The translations under genes and the position numbers were made by a program. A stretch of 64,000 nucleotides of DNA from RGIG8775 sp045121195 (GTDB lineage: Bacteria; Bacillota; Clostridia; Oscillospirales; CAG-272): contig JBGVFO010000167.1 in assembly GCA_045121195.1 (NCBI GenBank), forward strand, positions 1 to 64,000, in the 5' to 3' direction. Below the pieces are notes generated by a model that was not told where the DNA came from, did no database searches, and worked only from the letters and a program-made list of their open reading frames with translations. How positions within the stretch are numbered: position 1 is the first letter of the stretch; each line of letters begins with the position of its first letter. Below, one piece after another: positions 26,004 to 33,465 of the stretch.

Positions 26004-27518
26004 ATGAATCAAATCTCAGTTTCGGCTTTGGAATCCTCCAAGCGGGTGGCGTTTAATATGATCTGCAACACGGCGGCGCACTGTCTGTCGGCGATGATCG
26101 CTTTCGTGATCACGCCCTTTCTGATTGCGAGGATCGGTGTTGAGGCGTACGGCTTTTATCCCATTTCCACAGAGGTCATCGCCTTTTTCGGTATGTTTAC
26201 GGGGGTCGTCAATTCGACGGCGAGTCGCTACATTACCGTAGAGGACGCGCGGGGAAATCACGCCGACGCCAGTCGGTATTTTTCCACGGTTTTCTTCACC
26301 AATCTTCTTTTGTGCGGCGTTCTGCTTCTCCCCATGGGATTGTTCGTGGCGTTTGTTGACCGTATTCTTTCCGTGCCCGCAAATTTTGTGAGCGAGCTTC
26401 GCGTGTTTTTCACCCTCATTTTGGCTTCGGTGCTCGTCAATGCGCTTTCCGCCGCGTTTGGCAGCGCGTATATGATCTCCAACCGCATCGATCTTCGGTC
26501 GGGACAGGAGCTGATCGCGGTGCTTCTCAAGGCGGCGGTGCTGTTCGGACTCTTAGGCGGCGGATTTTCCTCCTCGATCGTGAGTGTCGGCATCGCGGTT
26601 TTGGTGTCTGCCGTGGCGGGCGCGGCGATTCAGGTCTTGATGTGCCGACGGCTGGCTCCCGATCTGTCCCTGTCGGTGCGTCACGTTTGCGGCGCCCACG
26701 CACGGCGGGTGCTTGTGTCGGGTGTTTGGTATACGTTGGATCGGTTTGGAGCGTTTTTGATGACGGGCGCGCTTTTGTTGGTTTGCAACGTGGTCTTCTC
26801 CTCGGACGGCGTGGGACTGTACCCGGTGGCGCTCACCGCGTCCCGCTTCCTTTGTGGGATCCTGTTCGTGCTGGCGGGTGCGTTCCTGCCCATCACCGCC
26901 AAGCGCTTCGCGCGGGGTGAGGACGCGCTTCTGCGGCGGGAGATCGTGCGTAACCAAAAGATCACGGGGTATCTGGCGGCGGTCGGCGTGGCGGTCGGTA
27001 TTGGCTTCTGCCATGAGTTTTTCACGCTCTGGCTTTCGGAGAGCGCCCCTTCGCTTCGCCTTTTGACGGTGCTTTCGATTCTCCCCGCGGTGTCGGTTGC
27101 CTGCGCCCTCCCTATCGTGGATCTTGGGGTGGTGATGAACCGAATGCGCCGCTTATCCTTATTGTTCGTGGGAAGCGGACTCTTTACTCTGGCAGTCATT
27201 CTGTTTATCGCCTGCTTTACCCCCGCAGGGGTGGTGGGGGTTGCCGCCACTTCCTGTGTGGCACAGCTACTTTGGTATACGGTGCTGGTTCCGTTTTTCG
27301 CGGGGCGTATACTCAAAACGGGCGCGTGGCAATTTTACTGTCCCGTTCTCCGTTGCTTTGCCGCGTGCGCTCTGTCCGTCGGACTGATTTTCGCGGTCAA
27401 GGCGATGGCGCCCGTTGACGATTGGACCTCCTTGATCGTTATCGGAGGCGTGTCCGCCATCGTATCCCTTGCCGTGAGCTTTCTGTGCGTCTTCGGCAAG
27501 CCAAAATTCAAAATATAG
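26004..27518 (+). CDS. Polysaccharide flippase (MOP superfamily)
   Basis: A 504-residue integral membrane protein with about 14 hydrophobic segments. The N-terminus (FNMICNTAAHCLSAMIAFVI, TPFLIARIGVEAYGFYPIST) resembles Wzx/PST polysaccharide exporters, which flip lipid-linked glycans across the membrane. No glycan synthesis gene adjoins it; the nearest glycosyltransferases are at ~33-36 kb. AAAGGAG ribosome binding site. No clear promoter was found in the 100 bases upstream. MATE-type antiport is a less likely alternative. Confidence 0.85.
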   Translation: MNQISVSALESSKRVAFNMICNTAAHCLSAMIAFVITPFLIARIGVEAYGFYPISTEVIAFFGMFTGVVNSTASRYITVEDARGNHADASRYFSTVFFTNLLLCGVLLLPMGLFVAFVDRILSVPANFVSELRVFFTLILASVLVNALSAAFGSAYMISNRIDLRSGQELIAVLLKAAVLFGLLGGGFSSSIVSVGIAVLVSAVAGAAIQVLMCRRLAPDLSLSVRHVCGAHARRVLVSGVWYTLDRFGAFLMTGALLLVCNVVFSSDGVGLYPVALTASRFLCGILFVLAGAFLPITAKRFARGEDALLRREIVRNQKITGYLAAVGVAVGIGFCHEFFTLWLSESAPSLRLLTVLSILPAVSVACALPIVDLGVVMNRMRRLSLLFVGSGLFTLAVILFIACFTPAGVVGVAATSCVAQLLWYTVLVPFFAGRILKTGAWQFYCPVLRCFAACALSVGLIFAVKAMAPVDDWTSLIVIGGVSAIVSLAVSFLCVFGKPKFKI

Positions 27519-27547
27519 TTGACACGGAGCGGCGTTTCCTTTATAAT
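27519..27547 (+). promoter_or_regulatory. Promoter of the HEXXH membrane protein gene
   Basis: TTGACA (27519-27524), 17-bp spacer, TATAAT (27542-27547). It starts on the base after the flippase stop codon. Confidence 0.85.
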
Positions 27548-27580
27548 GATATGGTATGGAAAAGGAAGGGAGGCGCCGCC

Positions 27581-28489
27581 GTGATCGTGCTTGAAATCTT
27601 GGGCAACCTGTTTGTTCAGCTTGCCTTTACCGTGGGCTTTATTCTGCTGTACGGCGGTCTTATTTCCCTGTGTAACCGTTGCTTTTACGATGCCTGCGGC
27701 GATACCGCCTTCGGGATCGTGCGGCTGACGGGATATATCGGTACGCCGATCCACGAATATTCTCACGCGCTGATGTGCCTTTTGTTCGGGCACACCGTAA
27801 AAAAGGTCAGCTTGTTTGGGGACTCCAAGCGCTCCAAAACCTTGGGATACGTGGAGCATACCTACTACCGTAAGAATCTGTATCAGCAGATAGGTAATTT
27901 CTTTATCGGTATCTCGCCGATCCTGGCAGGCGGCGCGGTGATCTTACTGCTGGTGCGCCTGTTGACCCCGGGGATGTATTTCGCGATGAAAAGTGAAACC
28001 GTGGAGATCCGCGCGTCCCTTGTGGGGGGCTTCAGCGGCGACGCCGTGGTGGCACTTCTGGGCGGGATCGGGTCTATGCTCGGCAGCTTTTTTGCCATAG
28101 ACAATTTTTTGGATTGGCGTTGGTGGATCTGCATGGTGCTTTCCTTTTCCGTGGCGATCCATATGGAGGTCAGCCGCTCGGATATCCGCTCGGGAACGCG
28201 CGGTCTTGGCGTGATCGCGACTATGCTTCTCTTTGCCGACCTGATCCTTGGGCTTCTGTTCCCCAAGGCGCTTACGGCGGTGACGGGCGCGTGTGTGACG
28301 GCGGGCATCTTCGTTGCCTTTATCCTGCTGATCCCTGCCGTATTTTCCCTGATCATAGGCGGGATCTCTCTCGTCACGATCTTTGTGAGAGAGTCGGCAC
28401 AGAGCATTAAAAACGATCAGGCAAAGCCTGTGACGAGTCACAGAAATCTTCCCGCGAACCGATCCAATGAGGCGAAAAACAAAAAATAA
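27581..28489 (+). CDS. Multi-pass membrane protein with HEXXH motif (M50-like putative metalloprotease)
   Basis: A 302-residue membrane protein with about 6-7 hydrophobic segments. The second segment contains HEYSH (GYIGTPIHEYSHALMCLLFG), the HEXXH zinc motif in a membrane helix as in M50 site-2 proteases. A second-ligand candidate lies in the helix FFIGISPILAGGAVILL, but the canonical NxxPxxxLDGG is not seen, so activity is uncertain. GTG 27581 follows GGAAGGGAGG; upstream in-frame starts fall in the promoter or the flippase gene. A hydrophilic Lys/Asn-rich tail ends the protein. Substrate unknown. Confidence 0.75.
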   Translation: MIVLEILGNLFVQLAFTVGFILLYGGLISLCNRCFYDACGDTAFGIVRLTGYIGTPIHEYSHALMCLLFGHTVKKVSLFGDSKRSKTLGYVEHTYYRKNLYQQIGNFFIGISPILAGGAVILLLVRLLTPGMYFAMKSETVEIRASLVGGFSGDAVVALLGGIGSMLGSFFAIDNFLDWRWWICMVLSFSVAIHMEVSRSDIRSGTRGLGVIATMLLFADLILGLLFPKALTAVTGACVTAGIFVAFILLIPAVFSLIIGGISLVTIFVRESAQSIKNDQAKPVTSHRNLPANRSNEAKNKK

Positions 28490-28490
28490 A

Positions 28491-28522
28491 AGAACCCCGA
28501 CGGTGTTCCGTCGGGGTTTTCC
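28491..28522. terminator. Bidirectional terminator
   Basis: AACCCCGACGG, loop TGTT, CCGTCGGGGTT (28493-28518), between two convergent genes. Confidence 0.85.
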
Positions 28523-28523
28523 G

Positions 28524-31469
28524 TTATTCTCGGCAGTTGACGCCGAAGCGGACGAAGCAGTAACGATCCTTGAGATATTGCTTCCATTCGCCGTCCTTCC
28601 ATTGCTTCTCGCCCGTGAAGTGAGAGGGGGTTACACCGGTGGGCTCAAAGGTGGCGTGATGGAGCGGTCCCAGCAGATTGCGGTTGCCGTTGCAGAGACG
28701 AAGCTCTATGACGTTCTTGCCCTCATGCAAATGCGCGGAAAGGTCGCAGGCGCTTTCAAACAAAAGCTTGCCCGCATAGCATCCGTTTACCAGGATCTCG
28801 CACACCGCGAAGCGACCCGAAAGGGAAAGAACGGTGGGCATACCGATCCGATACTCATACTCGGTGGCGACGCAAAGCTCCCCCGCAAAGAAGGGATAGC
28901 CGTCTTTGATCACGTTGACGAGGCTTACCGTATCGCGGGCAGGGGCGATGGAGAAGTCCCCATCATAGGTGAAGACGTTGTGGGCGACCGCCTCAAATCG
29001 GCGCGGATCGGTTGCCACGCGGAAATCACCAAAAAGATACACACATTCGATCTCGGTATCGAAGCAAAGACAGTTGCGAAGGGACTCGGAAACGCCGGAA
29101 TACAGAACGTCGTAGACGGCGTCGCGCTGGAAATAATTCACGGTATAGCAGATCTCGTTGACGCCGACCCTGACAAGGGCGGTGATGTCCGCCGTGCCGA
29201 AGCAGCGGTCCAGCCAGAAGCCGCTTCCAAGGGCAACGGGGCTACCGTTGACCGTCAGCGACTTGTAGGGAAGCTTCTCCGCGGCAAGGCTGATCGCTTG
29301 GGGGATCGCCTCAACCTTGAAGATGTGCTTTACCGTCAGCTCGCCCGCATATCGGTTACGAAGCAGCTCGTCCTTGAGCTGCATCAGGGGAATGTCTTCG
29401 ACGAATTTGCCGCCGTCAAGGGAGTAGGAGAGGGTATCCAGCGTCAGCGTGTTGACGGGGCGCTTCGTGAGGGTGGCGCGCGGCGCGGGCAGGAAGGTCG
29501 CCGCGTCGGGCATCCTGTAGTCTGCGAGAGGCAGGGCGGGGAGCGCGTCGCTTTCCACCAGCATGAAGGATTCCGAATCTCCTATATCCACAAGGGCGCG
29601 GAAGGTGCCGTCCTTCGAGACCTCGCCGTGAAGCGGCGAGGGGGTAAGGGTCAGAATGTCCAGCTTGACGAGGTTACGGCAATTCTTTACGGCGATCTGT
29701 ACGGTTTTGTAGGTCTGATTACGGATATTGGTAACGAAGATCAGCCTGCCGTCCTCGGTTTGTCTTGTCATAACGCGAAGGTCGGGGATTCGTTGACCCT
29801 CAAGGGTTGCTACGACCTCCTCGGCGTTCTTCAGCTCCTCAAGACTAAAGTTGCTCTTAAGCCACGAAAGATCGGCGAGACGGGCGTCGATGCGTGTGGG
29901 CGTTTGTCCTAAAAGCAAGATCTTGCCGCCGTTTTCCGCGTACTCGCGAAGCAGGGAAACGGTAAAGGAATCCAAGGTCTCCACGTCGGGAACGATCACG
30001 CGGTCGTAGGTGCAAAGTCCCACCTTGATCGCCGTACCGTCCACGCGCGCCAGCTCCTTCATCATGGTTTCGTCGCCGTAGTGATAGGCGATCTGGTTTC
30101 CCGAAAGCAGATCGGACAGGGCATTGAGGCGTCCGTTCTCGGTCGCCATAGATTCCGCCTCGCGCTCGCGGACGTAGTACATAAAGGAGTGGTGCAGGGG
30201 ATGGATCACCAGGGTGCGAGCCGATTCGGTGCCGCGGGAAAGCATATAGCCGAGGTTATTGTAATAGCGGTTGAAGTCTGCAAGATGCTTCTGCCACGGC
30301 AGATGCTCGGAAAAGTGGGCGGGGTAGTCCCGCTTTCGCTGTCCGCGCATGGAATAGGCGTACAGATGGTGACACATCAGATTGACGCCGCCCGCGTATT
30401 GCATATCGGCAATGTTTTTAAGCTCCTTGGGGGTGACGTCCCAGCCGCACATGGCAAAGGTTTCGGTCAGGGCCTTTTTGCGTCCCGTCTGGGCGCAGAC
30501 CGAGCCAAGCTGCTTTGCCATAGCGTCCTTTTTGAGAGGACGGGACAGGTAGTCGATGCCCGGGATATGCTCGTACTGATAGAATTGCATCACGCCCGAG
30601 CAGCAGTGAAGTTGACCGCTGATCGTGCTTTCCTCAATGGTGTGTCCCGTCAGCTGACAGCCGTTTTCCTCGCACCAATCGTAGATCTGCTTGACAAAGC
30701 TCTCAATATAGAGCTTTGCTACAAGCTTGCGGTAGTCAAAGCGGAATTCGCGGAAGCCCTCGCAGTCCACAAAGAGCTTCAAAAGATGCTCGCAGAGATC
30801 GTAGCCGTATTCGGCAAGAAAGGCGTCGGGAATGACCTGTGACCAGGGGGTCGCGGCGCGGTAGTGCTGGGGCTCGTCGGTGAAGAAGCCGGGCATAGCG
30901 GTACCGAAATCCGCGGCGGCGATCTTCTTTTTATATTCCTCGTGAGTCACGTCAATGAATTGACGGATCACAGATTTGTTAAGAACGTCTACGTAGGAAC
31001 GGTCGTGTCCGACGGTGATCACGTGGTACGTGGTGGCGCCGTCCACGGGCGCGCTCACGCGGCGGGATACGTTGTTTTCCAGTACGTAGACCGCAAGGGG
31101 CTCTCCCTCGGGATAGGTATCCTGCGTTTGGTAGCGGAGAAAACGGGCGAAGTTTTCGGGATTTCCAAGAAGCTTGCCCCCCGCAAAGCCCGAGGGCCAG
31201 CCGTTCTCGTCGTAGGACCACGCCTCCATACCAAGCTTTTTTGCCTCGTCGATGCAGACGTTTATCGCGCGGTACCAGTCGTCCGACATATATTCGGTTT
31301 CAAGACCGCCGCGGGCGTGCATAAAAAAGCCGTTCATTCCGATATCGTGCATATTGCGGATCTGACGGCGAAGCTCGTCCTCCTCCAGCTTGTCATTCCA
31401 GCTCCAGAAGGGAAGACCGCCGTGGGTGATCGCGTTTTCGGATACGTCACGGATGAGTTCGTTCAACAT
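28524..31469 (-). CDS. Large glycoside hydrolase, GH106-like (alpha-L-rhamnosidase-type)
   Basis: A 981-residue glycoside hydrolase without a signal peptide, so probably cytoplasmic. The N-terminal (beta/alpha)8-like half opens LPFWSWNDKLEEDELRRQIR, then GMNGFFMHARGGLETEYMSD and MEAWSYDENGWPSGFAGG; later TDEPQHYRAATPWS, GHTIEESTISGQLH and PHLYAYSMRG-like HHLYAYSMRGQRKRDYPAHF. The C-terminal ~350 residues are beta-rich, consistent with galactose-binding domains. This resembles the GH106 α-L-rhamnosidase-like group; the actual sugar is unproven. ATG 31469 follows AAGGAG. Confidence 0.72.
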   Translation of the reverse strand: MLNELIRDVSENAITHGGLPFWSWNDKLEEDELRRQIRNMHDIGMNGFFMHARGGLETEYMSDDWYRAINVCIDEAKKLGMEAWSYDENGWPSGFAGGKLLGNPENFARFLRYQTQDTYPEGEPLAVYVLENNVSRRVSAPVDGATTYHVITVGHDRSYVDVLNKSVIRQFIDVTHEEYKKKIAAADFGTAMPGFFTDEPQHYRAATPWSQVIPDAFLAEYGYDLCEHLLKLFVDCEGFREFRFDYRKLVAKLYIESFVKQIYDWCEENGCQLTGHTIEESTISGQLHCCSGVMQFYQYEHIPGIDYLSRPLKKDAMAKQLGSVCAQTGRKKALTETFAMCGWDVTPKELKNIADMQYAGGVNLMCHHLYAYSMRGQRKRDYPAHFSEHLPWQKHLADFNRYYNNLGYMLSRGTESARTLVIHPLHHSFMYYVREREAESMATENGRLNALSDLLSGNQIAYHYGDETMMKELARVDGTAIKVGLCTYDRVIVPDVETLDSFTVSLLREYAENGGKILLLGQTPTRIDARLADLSWLKSNFSLEELKNAEEVVATLEGQRIPDLRVMTRQTEDGRLIFVTNIRNQTYKTVQIAVKNCRNLVKLDILTLTPSPLHGEVSKDGTFRALVDIGDSESFMLVESDALPALPLADYRMPDAATFLPAPRATLTKRPVNTLTLDTLSYSLDGGKFVEDIPLMQLKDELLRNRYAGELTVKHIFKVEAIPQAISLAAEKLPYKSLTVNGSPVALGSGFWLDRCFGTADITALVRVGVNEICYTVNYFQRDAVYDVLYSGVSESLRNCLCFDTEIECVYLFGDFRVATDPRRFEAVAHNVFTYDGDFSIAPARDTVSLVNVIKDGYPFFAGELCVATEYEYRIGMPTVLSLSGRFAVCEILVNGCYAGKLLFESACDLSAHLHEGKNVIELRLCNGNRNLLGPLHHATFEPTGVTPSHFTGEKQWKDGEWKQYLKDRYCFVRFGVNCRE

Positions 31470-31505
31470 AACAGGATGCTCCTTCGTCAAGGTTTCTTGA
31501 TGCCA

Positions 31506-31534
31506 GTATAGCACGGAAGCAGAAAAAAGGCAAG
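31506..31534 (-). promoter_or_regulatory. Promoter of the large glycoside hydrolase gene
   Basis: Minus strand: TTGCCT (31529-31534), 17-bp spacer, TATACT (31506-31511). Confidence 0.7.
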
Positions 31535-31538
31535 AAAA

Positions 31539-31567
31539 AACCGCCAACAAAATGTTGACGGCTTTTA
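31539..31567 (-). terminator. Terminator of the small XRE gene
   Basis: On the minus strand CCGTCAACA and TGTTGGCGG pair around TTT, followed by TTTTTTC. Confidence 0.75.
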
Positions 31568-31771
31568 CTCCTTCGGGACGAATTCCGTTCCCGTGATCAA
31601 ATAGTGAATCGAAGCGTTAAAATACTCGGAAAGCTTGATGAGCATATCCAACGAGGGGGTGCGCTTTCCCGCTTCGTAATATGACAGTGCCTCCCGACTG
31701 ATATTGAGATCCATAGCCACCTTTAATTGGCTGTACCCCTTTTTGTTCCGTATCTCTCTTAAGCCTTTCAT
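31565..31771 (-). CDS. Small XRE-family transcriptional regulator
   Basis: A 68-residue stand-alone helix-turn-helix protein (LREIRNKKGYSQLKVAMDLN, ISREALSYYEAGKRTPSLDM, then LIKLSEYFNASIHYLITG). The start at 31771 follows AAAGGA; the open frame extends upstream through the operator region without a ribosome binding site. It is divergent from a small membrane-protein gene, and the space between holds two palindromes. It very likely represses that gene and itself. Comparable pairs occur in phage-like switches and in small membrane-stress modules; no toxin signature is evident. Confidence 0.88.
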   Translation of the reverse strand: MKGLREIRNKKGYSQLKVAMDLNISREALSYYEAGKRTPSLDMLIKLSEYFNASIHYLITGTEFVPKE

Positions 31772-31808
31772 TTTGAAAAATCCTTTCTGTCGAATTTTCA
31801 AAAAGCTC

Positions 31809-31837
31809 TTGACTTTATTGTAACAAAATGTTACAAT
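31809..31837 (+). promoter_or_regulatory. Promoter of the membrane-protein gene
   Basis: TTGACT (31809-31814), 17-bp spacer, TACAAT (31832-31837). The -10 box lies within operator copy 1. Confidence 0.85.
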
Positions 31838-31859
31838 GGATATGTAACAACTTGTTACG
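31817..31859. promoter_or_regulatory. Two palindromic operators between the XRE gene and the membrane-protein gene
   Basis: Copy 1 (31817-31837) is a perfect palindrome: ATTGTAACA, AAA, TGTTACAAT. Copy 2 (31843-31859) is TGTAACA, ACT, TGTTACG. Centres are 24 bp apart. Copy 1 covers the plus-strand -10 box and a possible minus-strand -10 (TACAAT). They are the probable binding sites of the divergent XRE protein. Confidence 0.8.
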
Positions 31860-31915
31860 CTCAAAATGAAACAGACTTGACCGGAGGAGGCTCGCAGGAG
31901 CGAGAGGAGGTAAAA

Positions 31916-32473
31916 ATGAACAACAGCAGAGAGTATGACAGAGCACCTGAGGTAACAGAGAACGTGCTCGCAGGTATCGTAGGCGCCTTTTTGTTTTCAC
32001 TGGTAGGCGGGGTGCTTTGGTTTATTATCTACCGCATTGGCTTTATTGCCGGAATCAGCGGATTGATCGGCGCGATTTGCGCGATAAAGGGTTATTTTGT
32101 TTTCTCGAAAAAAGAGAGTGTAAAGGGCATCGTTATATCCGTGGTGATCGCGCTTTTGGTCATCGTTATCGCCTGGTATTTTTGTCTGGCGTACGACGTA
32201 TACGACGTGCATAAGCTTTGGTTTGAGGAGGGGGAGATCGACTATACGCTCACCTTCTTCGAGGCGGTCAGAGGTTCCCATTATTATCTGACCGATCCCG
32301 AGATCGCACCGGCATATTTCGGAGATCTTGCCATCGGATTGCTGTTTTGTATCGCGGGTGGCGGCAGCTACGTAGTCAATAAGATCAAGGCGGCAAAGCA
32401 AGGAAAGCAAGCGATGGAGATGGCGGATCCGCCTGTGATCCCGGAGGAAGAAGGGGGACCCACAGAGGAGTGA
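31916..32473 (+). CDS. Small membrane protein, function unknown
   Basis: A 185-residue protein with four predicted membrane segments near residues 17-35, 36-56, 64-83 and 130-150 (VGAFLFSLVGGVLWFIIYRI, GFIAGISGLIGAICAIKGYF, GIVISVVIALLVIVIAWYF, LAIGLLFCIAGGGSYVV). An acidic, Pro/Glu-rich C-terminal tail follows. ATG 31916 follows GAGGAGG. It is divergent from and probably controlled by the XRE regulator. I do not recognise the family beyond a resemblance to anonymous Firmicutes membrane proteins. Confidence 0.8.
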   Translation: MNNSREYDRAPEVTENVLAGIVGAFLFSLVGGVLWFIIYRIGFIAGISGLIGAICAIKGYFVFSKKESVKGIVISVVIALLVIVIAWYFCLAYDVYDVHKLWFEEGEIDYTLTFFEAVRGSHYYLTDPEIAPAYFGDLAIGLLFCIAGGGSYVVNKIKAAKQGKQAMEMADPPVIPEEEGGPTEE

Positions 32474-32491
32474 CCTAAAGTATATCAAAGA

Positions 32492-32528
32492 AAATGCGTG
32501 AATGCAGTTAGCATTCACGCATTTTTTA
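32492..32528. terminator. Terminator between membrane-protein gene and degV
   Basis: AAATGCGTGAATGC, loop AGTTA, GCATTCACGCATTT (32492-32524), T run after on plus strand; can act for both convergent genes. Confidence 0.9.
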
Positions 32529-32537
32529 TAGCTTCGG

Positions 32538-33377
32538 TCAGCATTCGCGGCTTTCGTATCCGATCATCAAGCCGCCGCGCTCGGCGTAGAAGCTGCAAAG
32601 TCCTCGTGTGACTCCGAGAAGGACGGAAGCCGCGGGGAATTTGGCAAGGATCAGATCGCGGAGCGCGGTCGCGCTTTCGGGATTCTCACAGTGATGGATA
32701 TAAACCTTATCACCGTTATAACCGTTGTTCAGCATATTGTCGAAAATATCGGCGAGGGCGCGCTTCTCACCACGGGATTTGTTGGTGATCTCAAGGGTCC
32801 CCTCATCACTTGCCTTACCGATAATACGAATACCGAGAACACCCGCAAGCTTTGCTACGATGGGGCTGACCCGTCCGTTGTTAGCAAGGTTTCGCATGGA
32901 TTCGAGGGCAAATATCAAGTGGGTACGGCGTTGATAGCGCTTGATCTCGGCTACAATGTCGTCAAAGGTCATGCCCGCTTGAATCAAGGAACGAAGCTTT
33001 TCTACGATCAGCCGATCCTCGGCACCGGTGGACAGGGTATCCACCACGTACACGCGGCGGTCGGGATGGCACTCGGTGTACTGCTTGGCGGCAAGAAGGG
33101 CGGCGTTGTGGCTGCCCGAAAGATTTTTGGTAATGGGAACGCAAAATACGTTCTCGGCGTTCTCGAACGCCGCCAGCCAATCCTCGGGATTGGGGCAGGA
33201 TGAGCCCGATTTCCCCTTGTACGTCGCAAGATCGGCGAGCATAGCGGATACGTCAAGCTCTCGGTTGTCGGTATATTGCTTTTCTGCCGTAACGATGGTG
33301 AGAGGCACCGACGAAAAGGGGACGTCGGCGAGGGCAAGAAGATCAGCGGAGGAGTCGGCTACGATTTTGAAGTTCAT
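32538..33377 (-). CDS. DegV family protein (fatty-acid-binding, FakB-like)
   Basis: A 279-residue DegV protein, the family that binds a fatty acid and presents it to a FakA kinase for phosphorylation and entry into phospholipid synthesis. Signature sequences are IVADSSADL at the N-terminus, VPITKNLSGSHNAALLA (fatty-acid carboxylate and phosphate contact region), NNGRVSPIVAKLAGVLGI, and the C-terminal GGLMIGYESRE. AGGAG ribosome binding site. Its promoter has a palindrome exactly between -35 and -10. It lies downstream of the acyltransferase/glycosyltransferase cluster on the same strand, a lipid-related context. Confidence 0.92.
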   Translation of the reverse strand: MNFKIVADSSADLLALADVPFSSVPLTIVTAEKQYTDNRELDVSAMLADLATYKGKSGSSCPNPEDWLAAFENAENVFCVPITKNLSGSHNAALLAAKQYTECHPDRRVYVVDTLSTGAEDRLIVEKLRSLIQAGMTFDDIVAEIKRYQRRTHLIFALESMRNLANNGRVSPIVAKLAGVLGIRIIGKASDEGTLEITNKSRGEKRALADIFDNMLNNGYNGDKVYIHHCENPESATALRDLILAKFPAASVLLGVTRGLCSFYAERGGLMIGYESREC

Positions 33378-33409
33378 TGAGTTGCTCCTGAATTTTTGGA
33401 ATTTTTAAT

Positions 33410-33438
33410 AGTATACTTGGAGAGTTCCAAGTTGTCAA
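33410..33438 (-). promoter_or_regulatory. degV promoter with palindromic operator in the spacer
   Basis: Minus strand: TTGACA (33433-33438), 17-bp spacer, TATACT (33410-33415). An 18-bp palindrome (33415-33432; arms ACTTGGA and TCCAAGT) fills the spacer. MerR-family operators have similar CTTGGA half-sites but usually in 19-20-bp spacers. Confidence 0.75.
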
Positions 33439-33465
33439 GCCTGTTTTGTCGAAGATGAAAATTGT

